Positions 50,987 to 59,895 of a stretch of DNA of 64,000 nt are shown piece after piece. Below the pieces are notes generated by a model. It saw only the letters and a program-made list of their open reading frames with translations. It had not been told where the DNA came from and made no database searches. This DNA comes from JADLGH01 sp964586675. Lineage in GTDB: Bacteria; Desulfobacterota_D; UBA1144; Nemesobacterales; UBA2774. Where the stretch lies: positions 7,096 to 71,095 of the forward strand of contig CAZPHQ010000013.1 in assembly GCA_964586675.1 (NCBI GenBank), read 5' to 3'. Position 1 is the stretch's first letter; each line of letters opens with the position of its first letter. Position numbers and translations under genes: made by a program.

Positions 50987-51439
50987 ATGGCTACTAGCAA
51001 AAAGGCAGAACCCAAGAAGAAACCGGCAGCAGCGGCCAAGGCCAAGAAACCGGCGGCCCCGGTCAAGAAACAGGTGGCTCCGGCCAGGAAGCCCAAGGCC
51101 GATTGGCGCGAGGATATAAGGCTCATGCTGCTCCAGATCAGAAAGGAGCTCCTTCAGGACGTGTCCCAGACGATGCGGGCGGAATCCGACCATCTGAAAT
51201 TCGACATCGGCGACTTCTACGACCACGCCTCGACGGACAGGGACAGGGAGCTTGCGCTCATGCTCGCCGACCGCGAAAGGGAGAAGCTCACGCTCGTCGA
51301 CGACGCTCTCAAAAGAATAGAAAACGGCACATACGGCATCTGCGAATCCTGCGAGGAAGAGATAGACAAGGAAAGGCTCGCTGCGATGCCGTTCACGAAG
51401 CTCTGTCTCTCCTGCCAGGAAGACCTCGAAAGACAGTAA
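50987..51439 (+). CDS. DksA/TraR-type C4 zinc finger protein with a long basic tail
   Basis: A 150-residue regulator candidate. Residues 1-36 are a Lys/Ala/Pro-rich N-terminal tail (KKAEPKKKPAAAAKAKKP). Residues about 40-115 form the coiled coil, with DFYDHASTDRDRELALML bearing the acidic tip region typical of DksA. The C-terminal zinc finger is CESCEEEIDKERL...LCLSCQEDLE. DksA binds RNA polymerase's secondary channel and works with ppGpp. The N-terminal tail is absent from E. coli DksA and resembles histone-H1-like tails. The ATG has GGAG upstream. Confidence 0.85.
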   Translation: MATSKKAEPKKKPAAAAKAKKPAAPVKKQVAPARKPKADWREDIRLMLLQIRKELLQDVSQTMRAESDHLKFDIGDFYDHASTDRDRELALMLADREREKLTLVDDALKRIENGTYGICESCEEEIDKERLAAMPFTKLCLSCQEDLERQ

Positions 51440-51561
51440 GAAGCATTCCCGGGCAGGTAGCCCGATTCAGCTTAGACGACTTCGACGGCGGAGCTGTATC
51501 AGCTTGGGACTTCTGGCGCAACAGTGCCCACTCGGCGCTCGCACCTCTATCGGACGCTCTA

Positions 51562-52605
51562 CTATCTCCCCGGTTTTCTGAGCCCTTCGAGGGTGGCGTC
51601 GTAAGGGTCCCCCGCGACGCCCGCTTCGGTGATTATGGAAGTCACGTTCTCGTGCGGCGTCACGTCGAACGCGGGATTGAACACCTTCACCCCGTGGGCC
51701 ACTTTCTTTCCGGATATGTGCGTGACCTCGGCGGGGTTCCGTTCTTCTATTGGTATGTCTTCGCCATCGGGACAGTCGTAGTCTATGGTGGACACGGGCG
51801 CGGCGACGTAAAACGGGATGCCCTCCGATTTGGCGAGGACTGATATGGTGAAGGTCCCGATCTTGTTCGCGACGTCCCCGTTCCGGGCTATCCTGTCCGC
51901 CCCGACTACTACGGCGTCCACCATTCCCCTCTGCATCACGTGCCCGGCCATGCTGTCCGTTATGAGCGTCACGGGTATGCCGTCTCTGTCGAGCTCCCAC
52001 GCCGTCAGCCGGGCCCCCTGGAGGAACGGCCTCGTCTCGGTGGCGATGACCTTTATATCCTTCCCCGCCTCGACAGCCGCCCTTATCACGCCGAGCGCCG
52101 TGCCGTAGCCGCCCGTTGCGAGAGCCCCGGCGTTACAGTGGGTCATGACGACCGAGCCGTCCTCTATGAGGTCGGCGCCCCACCTGCCTATGTCCATGCA
52201 GGTTCTGACGTCCTCTTCGAGCACGCGCACGGCCTCCTCGACGAGCAGTGCTTTTAATTCCGGGACGCTGCCGTTTTCGCTTTCGAGAAGCTTCCCCATT
52301 CTCTTCACGCCCCATGCGAGGTTGACGGCAGTCGGCCGCGTCGCAAGGAGAATGTCCGACACTTCCTTCATGCGCGACATGAATAGATCCCTGTCCGAGG
52401 TTTCAGTTTTCACAGCCCCAAGCGCGAAGCCCATAGCCGCCGCGACGCCTATCGCCGGCGCTCCCCTTATGACCATGCGCCTGATCGCGTCGGCCACGTC
52501 TTCGTACGTCAGGCACTCGACGTATACCTCTTCGTCCGGGAGCCGGGTCTGATCGATCATGACGACGCGGTCGTCTTTCCACTCTATAGTTTTAAAAGAG
52601 GACAT
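51562..52605 (-). CDS. mtnA: S-methyl-5-thioribose-1-phosphate isomerase
   Basis: A 347-residue isomerase of the methionine salvage pathway. MVIRGAPAIGVAAAMGFALG, MTHCNAGALATGGYGTALGV with the active-site cysteine, VIATETRPFLQGARLTAWEL and VVGADRIARNGDVANKIGT carry the catalytic residues. The end YVAAPVSTIDYDCPDGEDIP is typical of MtnA. AAGGTGA lies before the ATG. The related eIF2B alpha-like proteins lack this exact set. No other mtn gene is adjacent, so the substrate supply lies elsewhere. Confidence 0.95.
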   Translation of the reverse strand: MSSFKTIEWKDDRVVMIDQTRLPDEEVYVECLTYEDVADAIRRMVIRGAPAIGVAAAMGFALGAVKTETSDRDLFMSRMKEVSDILLATRPTAVNLAWGVKRMGKLLESENGSVPELKALLVEEAVRVLEEDVRTCMDIGRWGADLIEDGSVVMTHCNAGALATGGYGTALGVIRAAVEAGKDIKVIATETRPFLQGARLTAWELDRDGIPVTLITDSMAGHVMQRGMVDAVVVGADRIARNGDVANKIGTFTISVLAKSEGIPFYVAAPVSTIDYDCPDGEDIPIEERNPAEVTHISGKKVAHGVKVFNPAFDVTPHENVTSIITEAGVAGDPYDATLEGLRKPGR

Positions 52606-52679
52606 TATTTCACCTTCGAATTTATATTACCCGGAGGGCAGCGTTACAATAGGCGACGCCGGTTTTACGCGCCAGCTTT

Positions 52680-53573
52680 TTACGGCAGCGTCAGCTCGAG
52701 CGCGACCCATTCGCCGTCGACGTGCTCGGCCGCGAGCGTAAACCCGCCTTTCAGCATCCCCTCCACGGCCTCTCCCCTTCTCAAGCCGGGAATGCCCGAG
52801 AGAACGAGCGTCCCACCGGGAGCGAGCCTTTTTTTGAACTCTTCTCTCATGAGGAATATGGGCTCAAGATAAACGTTGGCCACGATGAGGTCGTATTCCC
52901 CCGTGACGCTCTGGATGTATCCGCAGAAGAACTTCACCTCGCCGGGAATGGAATTCCTTTCGGCGTTCTTCCTCGATTCCGTTATCGCCACCGGGTCGGT
53001 ATCGAAAGCCGTAACGTCCGGGACGCCCAGCTTAAAAGCCGATATGGCCAGTATGCCGCTCCCGCAGCCGACGTCGAGCGCCCTTTTCACGCGGCCTCCC
53101 TGGGTGTGTCTCTCAATGGACGCGATGCAAAGCCGCGTCGTCTCGTGATGCCCTGTCCCGAAAGCCAGGGAAGGATTTATCTCGACGACGACCTCGCCTT
53201 CCGAAGGATCGTGCTCCTCCCACGGCGGGACGATGACGACCCGCTCCCCCGCCCTGACCTTCCCGAGGAGAGTCTTCCAGACCTCCCAGCTCGAACGGTC
53301 TATGAGCTCGGCCCTTATGGGACCGACCTCGGCCCCGGGGATCGTTTCTACGACGAAGGTTATGTACTCCCTCAGCTCCGCCATCAGCGACGAAAGATCC
53401 GTTTCGATGGGGAAGTAAGACGACAGCTCGTATCCGCCCCCGGGCTTAATGTCTTCGGCGACACCGAGAGAGCCCGCTCCGAGGAGAAAATCGGAGAGGA
53501 GCCCGACGGCGTTTTCCGTCGTTTCGAACGTGAGCTGTGATACCTTGAGCAAATCGCGGCCTTCGTGCGGCAT
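52680..53573 (-). CDS. prmA: Ribosomal protein L11 methyltransferase
   Basis: A SAM enzyme of 297 residues that trimethylates L11. The N-terminal domain begins LLKVSQLTFETTENAVGLLS, the methyltransferase motif I is ALDVGCGSGILAISAFKLG, motif II VTAFDTDPVAITESRKNAE and motif IV YDLIVANVYLEP. The substrate region NPSLAFGTGHHETTRLCI is diagnostic of PrmA. ATGs at 53594 and 53573 are in frame; 53573 keeps the usual distance before the first strand. It sits on the minus strand, divergent from the second DksA-like gene. Confidence 0.9.
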   Translation of the reverse strand: MPHEGRDLLKVSQLTFETTENAVGLLSDFLLGAGSLGVAEDIKPGGGYELSSYFPIETDLSSLMAELREYITFVVETIPGAEVGPIRAELIDRSSWEVWKTLLGKVRAGERVVIVPPWEEHDPSEGEVVVEINPSLAFGTGHHETTRLCIASIERHTQGGRVKRALDVGCGSGILAISAFKLGVPDVTAFDTDPVAITESRKNAERNSIPGEVKFFCGYIQSVTGEYDLIVANVYLEPIFLMREEFKKRLAPGGTLVLSGIPGLRRGEAVEGMLKGGFTLAAEHVDGEWVALELTLP

Positions 53574-53712
53574 AAATAAAACCCACTTAATCATAACCAA
53601 TTATTCGGGAACTTCTATTCCGCGGAATCCGCCGCGGCCGCGCGATCCCCGATTTGCCCGCGGCGAAACCTTTCCTTTGCACCTTATACCACAGGTGCTA
53701 TAATTTTCCCCT

Positions 53713-54075
53713 ATGAATGACGAAAGGCTCAGGCATTTCAAACAGGTTCTGATAGATAGAATGTCAGGATTAATGGGCACGGCTGAAGGCACTGTGACGG
53801 AGATGAGCGAAGGCGACGGCACCTTCCCAGACCCGCTCGACAGGGCGCTCTCCGAATCGAGCAGAACGATAGAGCTTCGGAAACGAGACAGGGAAAGAAA
53901 GCTTATTCAAAAAATACAAAAGGCTATCGAGAGAACCGAAGACGGGAGCTACGGCATTTGCGAGGTCTGCGGAGAAGAGATAACGGAACACAGGCTCGAA
54001 GTACGCCCCGAAACCACCCTTTGCATAAGCTGCAAGGAAGAGCAGGAAGAGGTGGAAAGGCAGTTCGGAATGTAA
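53713..54075 (+). CDS. DksA/TraR-type zinc finger protein
   Basis: A 120-residue DksA-like protein without the basic tail of the gene at 50987. The coiled coil contains DPLDRALSESSRTIELRKRDRERK and the zinc finger is CEVCGEEITEHRL with CISCKEEQEE downstream. The acidic tip is DPLDRA, as in many DksA paralogs. It starts with no ribosome site, eight bases after TATAAT at 53699-53704, predicting a leaderless mRNA. Two DksA-like genes 2.3 kb apart suggest division of labour. Confidence 0.88.
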   Translation: MNDERLRHFKQVLIDRMSGLMGTAEGTVTEMSEGDGTFPDPLDRALSESSRTIELRKRDRERKLIQKIQKAIERTEDGSYGICEVCGEEITEHRLEVRPETTLCISCKEEQEEVERQFGM

Positions 54076-54100
54076 CTATTAGACAGGCGGGCTGCGGCTT

Positions 54101-54556
54101 TTATTTACTGCCCCCGAAAACGTAGCCCGTAAAGAAATCGGCGTCCGACTCCTCCACTATAAGCCACTTCCCGTTAATCTTGGCCAGAGATATTTTCTCG
54201 ATGATCCGGAATTTGCTCTTGCTGCCTTCTATCGACGCGTCCACGTAAGTCTTTTGAACAACGTTCGCCTTTTTTCCATCGGAGCTTATCGTCCTGTCGG
54301 CGTTTCTCACGGCCAGCTTGTCGAATAGCTCCACATTAATCCTGAAATTCTTCTCGACCTCTTCGAGGCCGATAATCTTCCCCTTCTTCTCCTGCCTGTA
54401 GTCCGGGGAAATGAGGGTCATGTAGAGGGCGAGGTCCTTCGTTTCGAAGGCCTTCGTGCGCGTATCGAGGACCTGATCGATTTCCTTGTCTCCCTGGCCT
54501 CCGCAGGATACGGCGAGAAGTATGAACAGCAGTGCGGCAAGACGTGAACGGAGCAT
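54101..54556 (-). CDS. Lipoprotein with NTF2/SnoaL-like domain
   Basis: A 151-residue lipoprotein with the lipobox LLAVSCGG. The rest has the cone-shaped NTF2-like layout, a long helix ALYMTLISPDYRQEKKGK and strands around DRTISSDGKKANVVQKTYVD and LAKINGKWLIVEESD. Such domains serve as binding or dimerisation folds; function cannot be inferred. It overlaps the bamD stop by one base (TAATG) and is therefore translationally coupled to bamD, suggesting an envelope role. Confidence 0.68.
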   Translation of the reverse strand: MLRSRLAALLFILLAVSCGGQGDKEIDQVLDTRTKAFETKDLALYMTLISPDYRQEKKGKIIGLEEVEKNFRINVELFDKLAVRNADRTISSDGKKANVVQKTYVDASIEGSKSKFRIIEKISLAKINGKWLIVEESDADFFTGYVFGGSK

Positions 54557-55404
54557 TATCCTGGCTGCGCCGTGGGCGCTGCGGGCTCCGTCGTTTCGGC
54601 GGGCGCGGGCGGCGGGGCGGTCTTGCCCTGTATCTCGCTAAGGAGCGAGCTCGCCTTACCCGTGTATTTTTCGTTAGGGAATTTCTGCACGAGGACGTTA
54701 AGGGTTTCCCGCGCGAGCTCGTACTGCTCGTCCTCGGCGTAGGCCCTGCCGAGGAGCCAGAGCGCCTCCTGGTACTTGTCGGTGTCGTTATAACCGTCTA
54801 CGACGATCCTGTACCTGCCGGCGGCCGCCTTGAAGTTGTCCCTTCTCGAATAGAAGTTCCCTATGTATATCTCTCTCCGGGCGAGCCTGTTCCTGCACCT
54901 GTGTATGTGTTGCCTCGCCTGCTCGACCTCGGGGGCGTCGGGATACTTCTCGACGAACGTGTTGAACCACTGGAGCGCCATTCTCGTGTTCGTCGGGTCG
55001 CGGTCGATGCTCCTTATTTCTTCGTAATACGACATCCCTACCTGAAACGTCGCATACGGCGCCTCGGCGTGGCCGGGGTGGCGCTTAAGGAACTCCTCGT
55101 ACTCTATGGCGGCCTGCTCGTATTCGCCGCGCTTGTAGTAGGTGTCCGCCGTCCTCACTTCGGCGAGGGCAGCGTACGGGCTGTATGTATACCGTAGCTG
55201 GATCTCTTTCAGGTAAGCGAGTATGAGGTCGTAATCGCTTCCGCTGAATATCCACGGAAAGCCGCCCTTGTCGGCGTTGAGCTCCTCGACGGCGGTATTG
55301 TAAAGCTGCTCGTCGGACATATCTCTCGGAACCTTCAGCGAGCTGCAATTGACCACGAAAAGGAGAGAAGCGGCCAGCGTCAGAAGGGCAATGGTTTTCG
55401 TCAT
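54556..55404 (-). CDS. bamD: Outer membrane assembly lipoprotein BamD
   Basis: A 282-residue lipoprotein (lipobox FVVNC) of the BAM complex that inserts beta-barrel proteins in the outer membrane. It is built from TPR-like repeats: YNTAVEELNADKGGFPW, ALAEVRTADTYYKRGEYEQA, EEFLKRHPGHAEAPYATFQV and VEKYPDAPEVEQARQHIHRC. This order and length are typical of BamD; the Pro/Ala-rich tail APPPAPAETTEPAAPTAQ is an extension. TTGACA at 55437-55442 and TACTAT at 55413-55418 predict transcription from about the ATG. The adjacent NTF2-like lipoprotein shares its transcript. Confidence 0.93.
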   Translation of the reverse strand: MTKTIALLTLAASLLFVVNCSSLKVPRDMSDEQLYNTAVEELNADKGGFPWIFSGSDYDLILAYLKEIQLRYTYSPYAALAEVRTADTYYKRGEYEQAAIEYEEFLKRHPGHAEAPYATFQVGMSYYEEIRSIDRDPTNTRMALQWFNTFVEKYPDAPEVEQARQHIHRCRNRLARREIYIGNFYSRRDNFKAAAGRYRIVVDGYNDTDKYQEALWLLGRAYAEDEQYELARETLNVLVQKFPNEKYTGKASSLLSEIQGKTAPPPAPAETTEPAAPTAQPG

Positions 55405-55412
55405 GAAGTCTT

Positions 55413-55442
55413 ATAGTATTTTGATAAAAATATCAGTGTCAA
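55413..55442 (-). promoter_or_regulatory. Promoter of bamD, predicted leaderless
   Basis: On the minus strand, TTGACA (55437-55442), an 18-base spacer and TACTAT (55413-55418), the latter 8 bases before the bamD ATG. The remaining gap (55405-55709) contains nothing else I can identify. Confidence 0.7.
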
Positions 55443-55709
55443 GTATATCCGGAAAGAGTGCGGAAGTGAAACCGGAGCGGAACGCCGCAGAGGGCGGTAT
55501 TTCAGGCGCCGGGATATGGGAATGGAATGATATATCGGACCTGTAAAGTTCCCGGATTCCCCAGGCTCGGGGCGCATCTTTTCGCCCGGCGCATGGTCTC
55601 TTGAAATATTTACTGAGGAGCGATTGGAGTGACGTAAGAACTTTTGTCAGACGTCTGAGACAGCGAACAGCCCCGGCTTATCGGTCACGCACGCACTGCC
55701 GCGCCGCTA

Positions 55710-57407
55710 CTAGAATCTGCCTGGAGGACGCCTCGCGGGCGTCCTCCCTCGCGACGGACTGCCGCCGCCCGAGCTGCCTGTCGAGCTCTTTATGGTCTGC
55801 TTTACGCGGTTCGTTATCTGGCACCCTGCGCCCGACTCGGACAAGGCCTGCATATAGAGCGTGCGCCCCGCCGCGGTCCTTGCGAGGCTCACTTTCAAGG
55901 ACGCCTTTCCGGAAGAGTCCGCGACGGCGGTTCCGAGCGAAGCGGGCCTTGAAAGCTCGAGCGTTCTCCCCCTGCACGCGCCGGACGTTATGGTCGAGCT
56001 TCCGCCGACTGTCGCATAGTTGAACCCGACCCTCGCTCCGGGGGCGACCCCCGTGACGCTTATAGTGTTGGACACGCCCGCGGCGCCCGGGTCGAACAGC
56101 GATATTGTCGGATTGCCGGCCGGTCCGGGAGGAGTCGTCGGCCTCGGCGTCGGCGCCGTGGTCGGCGTTGGGCTCGCCGGCGACGCCAGCGTAACTGCGA
56201 GGTCGGCGTTTACCCTGCCCGCACCGAAATAGGTCGAGGGAACAAGTGTTACCGCCGTGTCCTTTAATATATCTTCGACTTCCTGGTTTGTGAGAGTCGT
56301 GTCGGCCGACCATACCAGCCCCGCGACCCCGCTGACGACGGGCGAGGAAAACGAAGTCCCCGACCACAAGGTGTAGAAGCTCCCGGGTGTGTTGGCCGTG
56401 CCTATGGCGTTATATATTCCGACGCCGGGAGCGGCTATGTCTATAAAGTTTCCGTAGTTCGAGAACGACGCCTTCGTATCCGCGCTCGTCGTCGCCGATA
56501 CCGCTATAACGTTGGCTGCCGACGCCGGGCACTGCCGGAGGTTGTTACCGGAATTGCCGGCCGCGGCAACTATCAAAACGCCGCTTTCCCACGCGAGATT
56601 TATCGCGTCCTGCTCGGCCTTCGCGGGGCCCGAAGTGTTACACTCGCGCCCGAGGCTGAGGTTAATGATCAACCTCTTGGAAGGATTTTGAATCGCGTAA
56701 TTTCGGACGAACAGTATTCCTTCTATCATGTCTCCAACTGAGCCGCTTCCCCCGTCCGCGAGCACCTTCACCGGGAGCACCGGGCAGTTCCAGCATACGC
56801 CCGCCGCCCCTTTCTGGTTGTTCGTGGAGGCCGCCGCCGTTCCGGCGACGCCCGTCCCGTGGCCGTGCACGTCTTCAGTGTTCGTACCGCAGCTGCTTTC
56901 GGTAGACGAGCCGAGAACGTTACATCCCGGAATAAGTTTTCCGCCGACGTCTTCGTGAGACGATTCCACTCCCGTATCGAGAACAGCGATTATAACGTTC
57001 GCGCTGCCCTTCGTTCTATCCCACGCCTTGGGCGCGCCTATCCTGCCGAGGTAAGTCTGCTTGTTATACGACGGATCGTTCGGCACCGCATCCGCCCAAA
57101 CGTAGTAGTTCTTTTCGACGTATTCGACGTTTGGATCGCTGAGAAGCTCGGCTTCGAGGTCTTCGAGAGAGATACCGCCGCGCGCCCTGAGAACGACCAT
57201 CCCTAGCTCGCCGAACGAGCGCTCGACTGTCGACCTGTCGAGCCCACGGAGGCTCCTCGTCGTCGTAACCCCGAAACTGCCGTCTTTCATCTTGACTATC
57301 AGCTCGTCGGGGACGTATCCCTCTTCAGCGGAAGCAGTCCTGGTAAACGGCGCGGGAAGGAAAAGAAGAAGGCCCAGTATCAGCGCCAGGAACGATCTGA
57401 ATGACAT
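55710..57407 (-). CDS. Secreted subtilisin-like S8 serine protease
   Basis: A 565-residue exported protease. A signal peptide (about 1-28, ALILGLLLFLPAPF) is followed by an inhibitor I9-type propeptide (VPDELIVKMKDGSFGV, then VEYVEKNYYV). The S8 domain shows the catalytic triad: IAVLDTGVE, DVHGHGTGVAGT and WSGTSFSSPVVSGVAG, with an oxyanion AAGNSGNN. Then comes a Pro/Thr linker (PTPTTAPTPRPTTPPGP) and a beta-rich C-terminal domain. Four cysteines in the catalytic domain suggest disulphides. The ATG at 57407 has GGAGG six bases upstream; 57413 is too close. Confidence 0.94.
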   Translation of the reverse strand: MSFRSFLALILGLLLFLPAPFTRTASAEEGYVPDELIVKMKDGSFGVTTTRSLRGLDRSTVERSFGELGMVVLRARGGISLEDLEAELLSDPNVEYVEKNYYVWADAVPNDPSYNKQTYLGRIGAPKAWDRTKGSANVIIAVLDTGVESSHEDVGGKLIPGCNVLGSSTESSCGTNTEDVHGHGTGVAGTAAASTNNQKGAAGVCWNCPVLPVKVLADGGSGSVGDMIEGILFVRNYAIQNPSKRLIINLSLGRECNTSGPAKAEQDAINLAWESGVLIVAAAGNSGNNLRQCPASAANVIAVSATTSADTKASFSNYGNFIDIAAPGVGIYNAIGTANTPGSFYTLWSGTSFSSPVVSGVAGLVWSADTTLTNQEVEDILKDTAVTLVPSTYFGAGRVNADLAVTLASPASPTPTTAPTPRPTTPPGPAGNPTISLFDPGAAGVSNTISVTGVAPGARVGFNYATVGGSSTITSGACRGRTLELSRPASLGTAVADSSGKASLKVSLARTAAGRTLYMQALSESGAGCQITNRVKQTIKSSTGSSGGGSPSRGRTPARRPPGRF

Positions 57408-57656
57408 CAACATCCTCCATTAAGGCCGGGAGATTTGGCTCGGCTCTATACCCGACATATTAAAATAACTATTCTCGTTTTAAAATAAAGCAATGTTTGT
57501 GCCATTTTCCGGCACGGATAAAAGTATGTATTTGTAAATGTTTAGAAATGCGTGTATTTCGGAACGAACGGGCCCAGTACAAATATTGCAAGAAATACGA
57601 CAATAAACGTCATTCCAGCCAAATCTTGCACACTATTCTACAGCCTTCGAATTCTG

Positions 57657-58712
57657 TTATCCGAGCGGGATTCTAAGCTTCCCGGCGTCGACGTTTATCC
57701 CCTTGAGAAGCGCCGGGGTTTCGTCCGTTTTGCCGTCCGCGACGAGCGCGACGTAGGGCAATATGGAATTCGAGAGGGCGTAGGTGGATGTCCGGGATAC
57801 GAGCGCCGGCATATTCGTAACGCAGTAATGCGTCACGCCGTATTTGCTGTAAACCGGCGCGTCGTGAGTCGTGGGCTTGCTCGTTTCGGAGCAGCCGCCC
57901 TGGTCTATCGCGACGTCGACGAATACGCTCCCCGGCTCCATGCCCGCGATCATATCTTTCGTTATGACCTTGGGCGCCTTGAGCCCCGTGACGAGCACAG
58001 CGCCGACGACGAGATCCGACGCGGCGAGGGATTCGGAAACGACATCCGGATAGGAGGGCAGTGTTTTGACGTTCCCCCGAAAGCGGTCGTAGAAATATTC
58101 GAGCTTCTCCGGTTTGTTGTCGATCACTGTAACTTCGGCCCCGAGCCCGACGGCCGAGAGAACGGCCGAGAGGCCGACGACCCCGCCGCCTATGATTGTC
58201 ACCCTTCCGTTTCCGACACCCGGCGCGCCGCTCAGGAGGACGCCCTTCCCACCCTTGGACTTCTGGAGGAAGTGCACGCCGACCTGCACCGAAAGCCGCC
58301 CGGCCACTTTACTCATCGGCGCGAGGAGGGGAAGCGAGCCGTCCGGAAGCTCGACTGTTTCGAAAGCTATCGCGCGGCAGCCTGTCTTCTTGAGCGCCGT
58401 GACCAGGCCGGGCGCGGCCGCCAAGTGGAGATACGAAAATATGACGTGGCGTTCCTTTATAAGGGGGTATTCGGATGGGAGCGGCTCTTTCACTTTTACT
58501 ATAAGCTCCGATTTCTGAAAGAGCTCTTTTTCGCTGTTGGCGATACGCGCGCCGGCTTCTGTATAATCGGCGTCGGCTATCCCGCTCCCCGCGCCCGCGC
58601 CCTTTTCGACGTAGACAGTATGCCCCCGCCCGACGAGCACATGCACGGCCTCGGGCGTCAGCGCGACGCGATATTCCTGGATCTTCCTCTCTTTAGGTAT
58701 GCCTATAACCAT
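57657..58712 (-). CDS. ald: Alanine dehydrogenase
   Basis: A 351-residue NAD-dependent enzyme interconverting alanine and pyruvate plus ammonia. It begins MVIGIPKERKIQEYRVALTP, has the family lysine/His site in ERHVIFSYLHLAAAPGL and the NAD loop VTIIGGGVVGLSAVLSAVGL. THYCVTNMPALVSRTSTYAL is characteristic of Ald. The related transhydrogenase subunit PntAA lacks this last segment. TATTAT on the coding strand lies 11 bases before the ATG, which has no ribosome site. Confidence 0.95.
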   Translation of the reverse strand: MVIGIPKERKIQEYRVALTPEAVHVLVGRGHTVYVEKGAGAGSGIADADYTEAGARIANSEKELFQKSELIVKVKEPLPSEYPLIKERHVIFSYLHLAAAPGLVTALKKTGCRAIAFETVELPDGSLPLLAPMSKVAGRLSVQVGVHFLQKSKGGKGVLLSGAPGVGNGRVTIIGGGVVGLSAVLSAVGLGAEVTVIDNKPEKLEYFYDRFRGNVKTLPSYPDVVSESLAASDLVVGAVLVTGLKAPKVITKDMIAGMEPGSVFVDVAIDQGGCSETSKPTTHDAPVYSKYGVTHYCVTNMPALVSRTSTYALSNSILPYVALVADGKTDETPALLKGINVDAGKLRIPLG

Positions 58713-58835
58713 GCGGAACTAAGATAATAGCATCAGGAGCGCGTATTTAAAATAATTTTCTACGCAAGCGGCGAGAGGAAGCCCACTCTTTTTTTACGCT
58801 GGACAGGTACCGACGCCCCGCCCGCCCGCATTCAT

Positions 58836-59771
58836 CTACGCGCGCTTCTCAGATATGATCCAGCTGTTGATGGTGCATATCGAGCGCTCGGATTTCCGCC
58901 TGTATTGCTCGGCCAGGGGCAGCTCGCCGCGTTTATATGAATCCAGAATCAGGGGGTCTTCCTCGGGATATGAAGCTACTATACGCTGGCCCGAAGAGCT
59001 AATAATATTTTCCATATCGTCCACCCTGAGCCTGTTCATATACATAAAATTATTGTGCACGATCTTTTCCCATTCCCGCTCGCTATACTGAAGGAAATTA
59101 ACCAGATTGATGGATTTGTCCTGATGAGCGAAATGGTCCGAAAAATCTATCCTGTGTACGAACAGGCCGCCGTCGCGCATGAGCCTGTTGCCTTCCCTTA
59201 ATATAGATTCGATAACCGGCGGCGGTATGTGCTCGAACACGTTATAGGAGGTCATGAAATCTATCGAGCCGTCGGCCAGGTTGGTCCTGGACGCATCCAT
59301 GGGGGCCTTATACTCGACGTCTAGAAGCATGAAAAGATCATTGAGGCTGTGGTCTTTTCCCGCAGCCGCGACGAGCATTTCAAACCTGTCCGGACGGGCC
59401 CGGCCTTTTAGGATATCCCGCGCTTTCCCGGGATTTGAGCGTATGTAATCGAGATCGTTCTTTATAAGCTCGATCTTGATGTAGGGATTCGCATCTACGG
59501 TTATAACCTTTTTCGCGCCCAGGAGCCATAGCGCGATGGGAGTGTTTATCCTCCAGCCGGTCCCGATCTCGAGGATCACCTTGTCCCGTACATCCCTGCC
59601 CGACATCTCTACAATCTCGCAGGTTTCCAGCCCCGCCTTGAGCCCGTCAAGCGGATCCACTTTTCTGAAGTTGCCGAAGTTACGCTGGATCCAGAAATAT
59701 AATTTATACGCGAGCGGCTGGGGCAGAAAGGATATGGCATTCTGAATTCTCGCTTTGGATTTCCAGCGCAT
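58836..59771 (-). CDS. SAM-dependent methyltransferase, sugar/lipid-modification type
   Basis: A 311-residue protein with a class I methyltransferase core starting near residue 65: VILEIGTGWRINTPIALWLL, ITVDANPYIKIELIKNDLD and SIDFMTSYNVFEHIPPPVIE. The N terminus SFLPQPLAYKLYFWIQRNFG resembles methyltransferases from O-antigen or exopolysaccharide gene groups, but no such genes flank it. Substrate unknown. The gene stands alone between ald and a lipoprotein gene on the same strand. Confidence 0.75.
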   Translation of the reverse strand: MRWKSKARIQNAISFLPQPLAYKLYFWIQRNFGNFRKVDPLDGLKAGLETCEIVEMSGRDVRDKVILEIGTGWRINTPIALWLLGAKKVITVDANPYIKIELIKNDLDYIRSNPGKARDILKGRARPDRFEMLVAAAGKDHSLNDLFMLLDVEYKAPMDASRTNLADGSIDFMTSYNVFEHIPPPVIESILREGNRLMRDGGLFVHRIDFSDHFAHQDKSINLVNFLQYSEREWEKIVHNNFMYMNRLRVDDMENIISSSGQRIVASYPEEDPLILDSYKRGELPLAEQYRRKSERSICTINSWIISEKRA

Positions 59772-59895
59772 ATTTTCGATTTATTCCGGATGCTAAAGTA
59801 TGAGCGCAGTCAACCCGGATCGGTAGAATAATTATACTCCCGCCCGGCATAAATCAAAATAGACCGCAGCGCGGATTAGTCCCGCAGAACACGTC

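Noticed and set aside
55418..55432. TGATA/TATCA inverted repeat upstream of bamD as a Fur box
   Set aside because: The spacing does not fit the 7-1-7 form and the bases are explained by the bamD promoter spacer.
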